The position numbers were made by a program, and so were the translations under genes. 64,000 bases of DNA from Peromyscus leucopus (lineage: Eukaryota; Chordata; Mammalia; Rodentia; Cricetidae): the NCBI RefSeq assembly GCF_004664715.2, contig NC_051069.1, forward strand, positions 70,454,647-70,518,646, written 5' to 3'. A model generated the notes under the pieces. The model made no database searches and was not told where the DNA came from. It saw only the letters and a list, made by a program, of their open reading frames with translations. Position 1 is the first letter of the stretch, and each line of letters opens with the position of its first letter. This document shows positions 56,721 through 64,000 of this stretch, one piece after another.

Positions 56721-58427
56721 TCATTTTGTGAGTGTTACAGGTAAAGTCTAGAAGCCATGCACTAAATTATTATATATTAGACAAAAAGTACCAGTCTGTT
56801 ATTTCATGTGATTCCATTCTCTTCTCTTCATGCTGCCTGTCACAAGACCTGCTTATTCCATACCCAGCTCCACCATACACTTTCATGTGGTCTTTCTGTT
56901 CCCTCTGTAATGAACTCCTCAATATAATGTCCATGCTTTATTCCTCTCTGAATACCCAGCACACCATTAGCTCATCTTTGAATTGACTTAACTAGTGTTT
57001 TATCTTACTTTTTTCATCATTTAAGCTGAAAGACACTAGGCACATCTTTTGATCTTCAGAAACATTCCAGAAATGGCCTTATTTATTTAAGATGATCCTG
57101 AAACAGTCAGAATGCCCTACATTAGGAAAAAATGGCTGCTTGTTTTTGTCATTTTATTCATTCTTTTGGAACATTCAGATTCTAGTTGTAGTCTACAAAG
57201 GGATGTGTATGTGTTGTTTCATCTTTTCAGCATCAAATATCATAGCGACATGATAGATAATTCTTTTTTGTAAGACTAAAATCTAAATTATGTTTGTTTC
57301 CAAATACTAGTTGAGCAAAAGATTTGGGTTGTATTTGAAAGCATAAAGTGCTACTTAAGGTAATTTGAGACAATTGCAATTTCTTCTGAGGTATCAATAT
57401 ATGAATCCTTCCACATAGCTATTTCTATGATATAATTTAAATAGAAAAAATCTATTAACATGATGATGATGAAGAAGAAGATGATGATGATGATGACGAT
57501 GATGATGATGATGATGATGTGTGTGTGTGTGTGTGTGTGTGTTTAGACCCTCTTATTTTACCTAAATGTTCCTATTTCAAAGTTCTTCTTAGCATATCAA
57601 CTCAGGGTATTTTCATTTCTGAGTGTATCTGAAAGTCTTCCACTGGAAATGACTTTTCAAAATTTCCCTGAATTCAGAAGCAGTCTCATGTATGCAGAGT
57701 GCTAAATCTAGGATCCAATCAAAAAACTTCTTCCAAGGGGAGGATACTTTTCTTCTACTGACATGTATTTTGTCTTCTAATATAAATCATGTTTTATCAT
57801 ATATCTCAAGAATCACTCAATATACCTAAAAGTAAAGCCACTCAGATATAAATGTCACTTAATTTAATGTCACTACAAATGAAAGTGTTAGACTTCTGCA
57901 TGGGCACCTCATGTAGTACTACATGCAGAAGACAGACAGTTTCTATCTTCCTAGACAAAATGAAAGACTAAACAATGTCATTTTATCCAAATAATGGTAT
58001 ATTGTATTTGAATATTTAGGATTATCTAAGTTGTATAGTTGCAGCAAACAGTGCCAGTTTTATTAGTTGATGTCAAGTTTTTACCCATGTTAGATGCTCA
58101 CTGTGTTGGAGAAGGCCTTGTTTCCTTTCAACTTCTAGAGACAAACTGATAGAAGATTCAATCTGAAACACACTTCCAAAATTGCCAAGCCAGTTAAAAA
58201 GGTAGGGATGCAGACCAAACAATGGATGTGTAAGCCCAGCAACGATATACACAGAGCATTTCATTTCCTTGACCAAGGCAAAATGTATGGCACTGCTTGA
58301 AAACCATCACAATTAATGAAAATTCTGGAAGAGTGAGAAAAACCATACAGGAAACAGCATAAATGGGCAAGTCCAAACTTAAGTCAGCAAGTCTTTGTAC
58401 ATGTCAAGGTCACAGGCAAGGAAGGTA
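56721..58427. other. Unassigned DNA with a compound microsatellite
   Basis: No gene or named transposon. Contains the GAT/GAA/GT tract at 57463-57541 and, at 57910-57925, the perfect palindrome CATGTAGTACTACATG nested in a longer hairpin ('acttctgcatg' ... 'catgcagaag'). Confidence 0.45.
57463..57541. repeat. (GAT)n / (GAA)n / (GT)n compound microsatellite
   Basis: GAT units, a short GAA block, more GAT with one GAC, then (GT)n to 57541. Imperfect but clearly tandem. Confidence 0.95.
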
Positions 58428-58434
58428 TCTCTAT

Positions 58435-58739
58435 TGTAGTGGGTAGCCATTCCAGCTTGGATCTGGAAGTTCCAACCCCCATTGAGACTCTGGCAACTGT
58501 CACGCCTACAAGGCAGGGCCAGGGGAGGGGCCTGGAGACCCGAGAGCTGGATGGGCCATCGCTCTCTCTGTGCTGGGAAGCTGAACGGTGAAGGTGGACT
58601 GTGCAGAGCTCCGGAGAACACCGCTGGATTGCGATACACCTTCCCCAGACCCGGTGACCTACCTTAAACTTAATTTGTGAGTTACGCCATTAAATAAATA
58701 TCCTTTTAACTACGTGGAGTGACCAAAATAATTTCTCCA
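58435..58739 (+). promoter_or_regulatory. LTR (U3-R-U5) of a Lys-primed ERV
   Basis: About 305 bp from 'tgtagtgggtagccattcc' to 'aataatttctcca'. A polyadenylation signal lies in 'gccattaaataaatatcc' (about 58687-58700). No clear TATA box. The tRNA-Lys primer and LTR size fit class II (betaretrovirus-like, ERVK). Followed by five bases and the primer-binding site. Confidence 0.85.
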
Positions 58740-58744
58740 ATATC

Positions 58745-58807
58745 TGGTGCCCAACGTGGGGCATGAACCCACGACCCTGAGATTAAGAGTCTCATGCTCT
58801 ACCGACT
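58745..58807 (-). other. tRNA-Lys(CUU) copied as cDNA (PBS plus tRNA body)
   Basis: 63 nt complementary to tRNA-Lys(CUU) from its CCA end to about nucleotide 14. The first 18 (tggtgcccaacgtggggc) are a normal primer-binding site. The next 45 read the T-arm, variable loop, anticodon arm ('gattaagagtctc', complement of CUU) and part of the D arm. Only three differences from the tRNA are visible: 58748 and 58764, both C-to-T at CpG, and 58763, an A where the complement of A58 should be T. It is not a tRNA gene: the 5' part including the A box start is missing and there is no acceptor stem partner. Confidence 0.93.
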
Positions 58808-58989
58808 CCGCACGGTCAACCTTCACTGTTCAGTGTCCCGGCACAGAGAGAGTGCTGGCCCATTCAGCTCTTGGGTCTCCAGGCGCCTCCCCTGGCCCTG
58901 CCTCATAGGCGTGACAGTTGCCAGAGTCTCATTGGGGGTTGGAACTTCCAGATCCAAGCTGGAATGGCTACCCACTACATCTCTATGAC

Positions 58990-60472
58990 TGAAGTAAACA
59001 CTTCTCTTGACACTCATCCTTTCAAGTAGTTTACATAACCCAGGCTGCATTTTTATAAAAGTGAAGCAATTACCTAGTTACAACTCATCATGTAATTTCT
59101 TCCTACAGAGAATATATTAAGTCAGGATGGCATATTACTAATATTAAAAGGCATAACAATTTTCAGAGATACTTCCATAAGTGAAAACCAATATCTTTCA
59201 AAGTGAGAGACACTATCAAAAATGGATATGTACTGTTAATAAATAAACAAAAGCAAAACTATTCTGTGCTTGTGGTCTCATTATAGGGAAAGAGAAAGCT
59301 GCAAGCTGACTCAAAAGTATGAGCTAAGAAGTAGCACTGTCTCTCCTTGCCTTCCTGACTGCCCGCCTGTCTGCCTGCTGCAAAGATGCTGATGAAGCCT
59401 ACCTGAGCAGCGTAGGTGGAAGCCTGGGTGTGCATGAGCATGACTGTCCTGCACAACCATGGTGAGGATGCCATCAGAAAAGAGTGTGATGACAAGGGAT
59501 GTGGTGCTAGGGCAGAGCAGAAGTTATGTTAAGGGAGCTTAGACAAGGTTTGCTCACAGGTCACTGTAAATGCACATAAGACAAAGCTCTCTAATCTTTT
59601 CACTGAAAACTGTGCTATGCATTCCATTTCCCATTTATTGAGGGATTTTAAAATAAATCTTCCCAAAATTCTCCTGTAACTATCTACATTGTCGTGCAAA
59701 TAATTCTACAACTGTGATTATGTGCATATGAAACTATTTGTTTAACGTAGACCATCTCATATACAGAAAGGAAATCAAGTCTGATATGTAGACTAATTGT
59801 TCTTCTTTAATAAAAATAACTTTGTTATTAGTGGGTCAGAAATAGCATTCTAAAGAATAATGCTATAAGTGAGAGGCCAGTGTTAGACTTTGGGAATAAA
59901 CTCATTTACCAATTAAATATGTGATTCATTTGATATATTAACCAGCTCTCTCAAATTACATTCTCCAACAAGAGTATCCATTTGAAAATTGTATTTTAAG
60001 CAATACTTCAAATCTTTTTGCATTTTAAAATTATCTAAAGATGATAACAAGGGTTAAAGACAAAGTTATGCTTATCCTTTTTCATTTTCATGCTACTATA
60101 AATGAAACCTATAACTGAACAAAAATTTCCATATGTTAAAATGTTTTGGTGGCTCTTGGGTCCTTTGGCTGCACACACAATGCTTACTCTGTAGGATATA
60201 AAAGATCATTACTAGGGACACTCTGTAGACTGGGGAGACATCTTTACAGTGCAGCCACTCATTTTGCGAAGACTAAGAAAACAATCCTTGTAGATGTTCC
60301 AACGATAAGATTTACTACAAGATGAAAAGGGAAAACCTGATAATAAATGCAGAGACTTAGAAAATAAATCAAAACAAACAGAAATAGGAATAAATATAAT
60401 TATCTAGTTATAATTAATTTTTTGTTTTATTCAGTATTTTATTTGTAGATAAATAGGATAAGCAAGCTTGAT
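58990..60472. other. Unassigned DNA
   Basis: No gene or named repeat. The minus-strand 78-codon frame (59495-59259) lies in a slightly GC-richer stretch (59280-59510) but shows no recognisable protein. Confidence 0.4.
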
Positions 60473-61419
60473 AAGAAGTACCAATATAGTTCATGTGTTT
60501 CCATTCATTTGGTTATTTGTCCCTGTGCTTTATCCAACCTTCGTTTCAACAATTCTCTCTCATATACACCCTCCTCTTTCTCACTAATTAGACTCCCAGA
60601 GCTCCACCAGGGGCCTAGCCGTGGACGTCTGCATCCCGATTCCTCAGTCCTTGGATGGGGTTTATGGCACAACTATTAGGGTGTTTGGCCATCCCATCGC
60701 CAGAGTAGGTCAGTCCCAGCTGTCTCTCGACCATTGCCAGCAATCTTTCGTGGGGGTATCTTTGTGGATTTCTGTGGGCCTCTTTAGCTCTTTGTTTCTT
60801 CCTTTTCTCATGTGGTCTTCATTTACCATGGTCTCCTATTCCTTGTTCTCCCTCTCTGTTCTTGATCCAGGTGGGATCTCCTGCTCTCTTTCCCTCGACC
60901 CTCACCGTTCATTGCTCCCACTCATGTCCAGGCTGTTCATGTAGATCTCATCCATTTCTCCTTGTCTTTCTTGGGGTCCCGTTTTCCAGGTAGCCTCACT
61001 GGTGAACCAAAGGCTGAGGGGCCCCCAACTGGATCAGGCCCTCTGAATAGGTGAGATAGTCGATTGGCTTGATCTGTTTGGGAGGCATCTAGGCAGTGGT
61101 ACCAGGTCCTGGGCTCGTTGCATGAGTTAGCTGTTTGAAACCTGGGACTTATGCAGGGACGCTTGGCTCAATCTGGGAGGAGGGGACTGGACCTGCCTGG
61201 ACTGAGTCTATCAGGTCGATCCCAGTCCTCGGGGGAGACCTTGATCTGGAGGAGGTGGGAATGGGGGGTGGGCTGGGGGGAAGGGGAGGGGGGCAGGAAG
61301 TGAGAGAACAAAGGAATCTGTGGCTATTATGTAGAACTGAATAGTATTGTAAAATAAATTTAAAAAAATAATAAAAATTTCAGCACAAAATAAAAAAAAT
61401 AAAAAAGAAGTACCAATAT
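60473..61419 (+). mobile_element. L1 3' end with 5' inversion (twin priming)
   Basis: Perfect 15-bp TSD AAGAAGTACCAATAT at 60473-60487 and 61405-61419. The left half (60488 to about 61002) is L1 3' UTR in antisense ('gtgtttccattcatttgg' to 'gtagcctcactggt'). The right half (about 61003-61404) is sense ('gaaccaaaggctgaggggc' to the A-rich tail). In L1 coordinates the halves are adjacent: the inverted half equals about 9395-9905 and the sense half starts at the base equivalent to 9906 of the copy at 8.4 kb. A G-rich tract lies at 61250-61305. No ORF2 of use. Confidence 0.95.
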
Positions 61420-61506
61420 TGAAATGATAGGTTAAGTATAGTTGCAAATCTTGGAACTATAGTTGAGAAATAAAATCTGTAATATTTTTTTTCAAATTTA
61501 GAAACT

Positions 61507-61622
61507 TTAATAAGGGCTGATGACTCACCTTTGTTCAGCACTTCAAAGGCTGAGGCAGGAAGATTGTGAGTTAGAGGCCAGCCTAGGTCATATGTTAAGT
61601 TCTAGCCAATCCTTGTCTCTAC
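61507..61622 (+). mobile_element. Old B1 SINE
   Basis: 'gggctgatgactcaccttt', 'tcaaaggctgaggcaggaag', 'agttagaggccagcctagg' and 'aatccttgtctctacc' follow B1 order; a diverged early type. Confidence 0.7.
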
Positions 61623-61814
61623 CCTACCAGTCCCTCAAGTTAGAAATTTTGTTCCTCAAACAAGCTCATTTTAAAAGAGACAAAAAAAATCAAATGGTAA
61701 TAAGACTATAAAACAGCAGTGAGAGGACTGGTTAAGTATGATGATATTATCATAAAATACAATAGTCAATTTGGAAACTAATTTAGGCAGATTAATTTTG
61801 CATATGCATGTTTG

Positions 61815-61817
<3 letters not shown>

Positions 61818-61850
<33 letters not shown>
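61818..61850. repeat. (AT)n(GT)n microsatellite
   Basis: Short AT units followed by about 13 GT units. Confidence 0.95.
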
Positions 61851-61924
61851 ATTTGTTTGAATATGAGCATAAATATGTGCAATACACATACAAATTAGAC
61901 CACTGGAAGCATTTCACGGCTGTA

Positions 61925-62110
61925 AGAATCAATATTGTAGACGTTCTGACTGGGGTAAGATGAAGACTCAAAGAAATTTTAATCTGCATTTCCAATGACT
62001 GAGGATGTTGAACATTTTAAAAAAGACATTTCTTATTCATCTGTATTTCCTCTTTGAGAACTGTCTGTTTTGTTCTCTAATCCATTTAAACTTGCATTCA
62101 AATAACCCCA
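61925..62110 (-). mobile_element. L1 ORF2 end, antisense
   Basis: Plus-strand words 'gacgttctgactggggtaag', 'ttaatctgcatttccaatg' and 'actgaggatgttgaacatt' are the complement of the L1 ORF2 C-terminal region (the LTPVR.. / ..LHLTPVRT peptide is visible on the minus strand at 61995-61940). Decayed. Confidence 0.7.
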
Positions 62111-62284
62111 ATGTTACAACACAGTGTTCTTCCCCATTTTTATGATCCATATTTGCCTTTTAAATTACTTTGTGGCAAATGTTAAATAACACATCATTAA
62201 AAGAATTAACCTGCTACTACACATACATGTTGCTGGTATGTGTGGAGGACACATATTGACTTTGGATGTCTTTTTTTATCCATC

Positions 62285-62490
62285 TCCACTTTATTTACTG
62301 AGGCAGGTTCTCAGGCTGAGCCAGGAACTCTAAAATTTGGTTAGCCTATCTTACCATTTGCCAAGGAATCTGATACATCTACCTCTTATATCAGACCGAC
62401 CACCACACCTTTGCCATGGGTGGTGAATTTGGTTCTCATGCCTGTGTGGAAAACACTTTTATCTATTGAGCCATTAAGTCACAGATCTAA
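62285..62490 (-). mobile_element. B4 SINE
   Basis: Antisense B4: 'ctttatttactgaggcagg', 'ttctcaggctgagccagg', 'cgaccaccacacctttgcc' and 'ttttatctattgagccatta'. Strongly diverged, so the assignment rests on block order. Confidence 0.5.
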
Positions 62491-64000
62491 CCCCTCTCAG
62501 GGAGATCTGGGTGTCCCTCCATGACCCACCAGTTATATCTGTGACTGAATATCAAAAGGTGCATCTCTGGGAATCTCTTAATGAATTGTTGAAAACCTAA
62601 ATTAAATAATGTGTGAAGACTGAAAAGGAATATGCTTCCTCCTCCTCCTCCTCCATATCCTTCCTTTCGTTCCTCCTTGCTCTTTCTCTTCTTCACCAAT
62701 ATTTATTGGATAGTTGGTTTATATTTGTGTATTTTCATTATCTATACATATATTCATATTCTCTGGCATCTGTTTTTGTCTAACATTTTAGCAATTTAAA
62801 GCCCATTTCTGATTGATTATTTTTCTAAACCTTCCAGTAATTCTATAGATTAATTGTCAGTCCACTCTACTTTAGGCTCCATCTCAACAAAGTACACCTC
62901 TGGGCTGTCCCTCACCCGAGTGCACCTACAAATCTAGTTCTACACTTTTACCTCTGCAATAGTCCCACTGTTACCTCTCACACCTCCAACTCCTGTGTCT
63001 TGGATCTCACACTGTGTCCTCCTGTTTCCTCCTCTCCTCACTCCTTAATTTCACAATTTAAATATTTATACCTTAATTCCAGAACAAATATGTCCCCCAA
63101 ATACCTCAAATAGCACAGTCTCTGTACCCTAATTGGGGATACATGGGTAATGCAAAAGGGTTTCACATAGCTAGGGGAAATAGAGATGCTGAGAAATTAA
63201 TGGGGTCACTAAGGCATCTTCCCCTAAAATAGCAGCAGAAAACACATTTCTTAGTGAAGATACCCTTTTAGAAGGACCCGCCCTAAACAAGACAGATAAA
63301 GCAGAATTGCAAAGAAGGAAAGAATTTAACAGCTTTTAGCTCCTCATCTTACACACCTGACTAAGCAGACTTGTGAGCTCTGACCTGAAGGGGAACCATT
63401 CTGACCCTCTCATAAGGACTGAACAAGTGGGTGGGCAACTGGGAACTAGATTTTCCCAGTAAATGTGGGAGATGACAGAAAAGTAATAGTGAAAAATAAG
63501 TGAAAGATTCCATAGTGAGAGATTAGGCTTGAATCAAAACCTGCAGAATACTTCCTGGCAATAAATTCCTTTTTTAATTGGAAGATAACAATAAAATTGA
63601 CATGTGTAATTTATATAACACCTTAAAATGAACCTTAACTCTCAGATCTTTCTCCTATATTTACATTTAACTAAGTATCTAATACAATTGCTTTGGAAAA
63701 TCAAATCTGAAATGTATTGAATTTCCTTGGAAAGACTAATTAATCAGATGAAACATCCCTAATTTTGTATAGCAGAACTGAAAGAAAAGCTATGTTTTTT
63801 TTTTGTTGTTGTTCTTTTTTTTTGATTATATATTTTGTCTCTAGACGTTGACCCAGTTGTGTGAATTGGATGTTTTAAATGGACTGGTTTCCTTCAGGCT
63901 CACAAATATTCCTTAATTAAACAGTTAGTTTATTGCTGTGAAACTTACAAAAGAGGGAGAAGATCCTAGAACTTTGAGCACTGTGGATTTTGACTTCAGG
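62491..64000. other. Unassigned DNA to the end of the window
   Basis: No gene or named element. Contains a short (TCC)n at 62640-62652 and T-rich runs near 63797-63823. Confidence 0.4.

Larger units (their letters stand above)
58435..58979 (+). mobile_element. Palindromic ERV LTR-tRNA(Lys) integrant
   Basis: A 545-bp insertion with a perfect 7-bp TSD TCTCTAT (58428-58434, 58980-58986). Order: LTR (58435-58739), short spacer, 18-nt primer-binding site (58745-58762), complement of the rest of tRNA-Lys(CUU) to 58807, then an inverted copy of the LTR start (58806-58979). The two LTR-start arms are each exactly 174 bp, align without gaps, and differ at about 15 positions. Both termini are therefore TGTAGTGGG...CCCACTACA, i.e. 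two U3 ends instead of U3 and U5. No coding sequence; the short frames across it are meaningless. This is best read as an aberrant reverse-transcription product that was integrated. Confidence 0.93.

Noticed and set aside
58745..58807. A tRNA-Lys gene on the minus strand
   Set aside because: The complement starts with CCA (not encoded in mammalian tRNA genes), lacks tRNA nucleotides 1-13, and joins a primer-binding site directly; it is a copied primer.
60621..61344. Open frames of 107, 69 and 78 codons at 60.6-61.4 kb, also 9382-10024 and 17234-17819
   Set aside because: All are sense or antisense translations of L1 3' UTR.
1..64000. CRISPR arrays, operons, ribosome binding sites, phage or plasmid features
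   Set aside because: The window is mammalian chromosomal DNA; direct repeats found are microsatellites and TSDs.

Overview
The window looks like rodent, non-coding, repeat-rich, AT-rich chromosomal DNA, either intergenic or the inside of a very large intron. The family is most likely Cricetidae (hamsters, voles, deer mice). It carries B1, B2, B3 and B4 SINEs, rodent L1 3' ends, MT/ORR1-type ERVL-MaLR elements and a URR1 hAT transposon, which together point to a muroid rodent. The B1 at 14591-14751, with its 'gtagctttgcgcctttcctgg'-type segment, and several LTR families with internal B1 pieces are not what I know from mouse or rat and fit cricetids. This placement rests on recognising repeat types by eye, not on a search. 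I found no convincing host protein-coding gene, tRNA gene or other functional RNA gene. The longest open frames (168 and 130 codons) show no recognisable protein and lie in repeat-derived or plain AT-rich DNA.

Layout. 1-4.5 kb: mostly unassigned DNA, with a URR1 transposon inside a B4 SINE (about 2 kb), an old L1 3' UTR (3 kb) and an old B1 (3.9 kb). 4.5-7.5 kb: a minus-strand MaLR provirus into which a B1 and two younger solo LTRs have jumped. 8.4-10.3 kb: a 5'-truncated L1 with a clean 15-bp target-site duplication (TSD). 10.4-13 kb: B4, old L1, and two different SINE-bearing LTRs. 14.4-18.1 kb: B1s, a MaLR LTR, a (TTC)n tract and a second truncated L1. 18-25 kb: mostly unassigned, with a MIR, a B2 and a B4. 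25-31 kb: two more SINE-bearing LTRs, a large CT/GT microsatellite, B1, B3 and antisense L1. 30.7-34 kb: an old L1 split by a two-LTR ORR1-type MaLR provirus. 36-39.3 kb: B3, L1, LINE2 and an old MaLR LTR. 40-44 kb: an inverted duplication around TG/CA tracts, an LTR inside a B3, a B1, a tiny L1 insertion with an apparent 3' transduction, and another LTR. 44-50.6 kb: further solo LTRs and a possible retrocopy. 54.5-56.7 kb: an old L1 split by an LTR that is itself split by an 800-bp unexplained insert. 58.4-59 kb: the most unusual object of the window. 60.5-61.4 kb: an L1 inverted by twin priming.

The outstanding element is at 58435-58979. It starts with an ordinary betaretrovirus-like LTR and a tRNA-Lys(CUU) primer-binding site. 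After the 18-nt site, however, the sequence continues as the complement of the rest of that tRNA to about nucleotide 14. It then switches to an inverted copy of the first 174 bp of the same LTR. Both outer ends are therefore U3 ends, and the whole is bordered by a perfect 7-bp TSD (TCTCTAT). This reads as a reverse-transcription product in which plus-strand synthesis ran through the tRNA primer, folded back or switched template, and was then integrated. The one non-CpG difference from the tRNA sits exactly at position 58, the m1A that normally stops the polymerase.

Nothing here works as a gene set. The interest lies in the history of insertions: nesting order, TSDs, and what they say about the retroelement machinery of this lineage.
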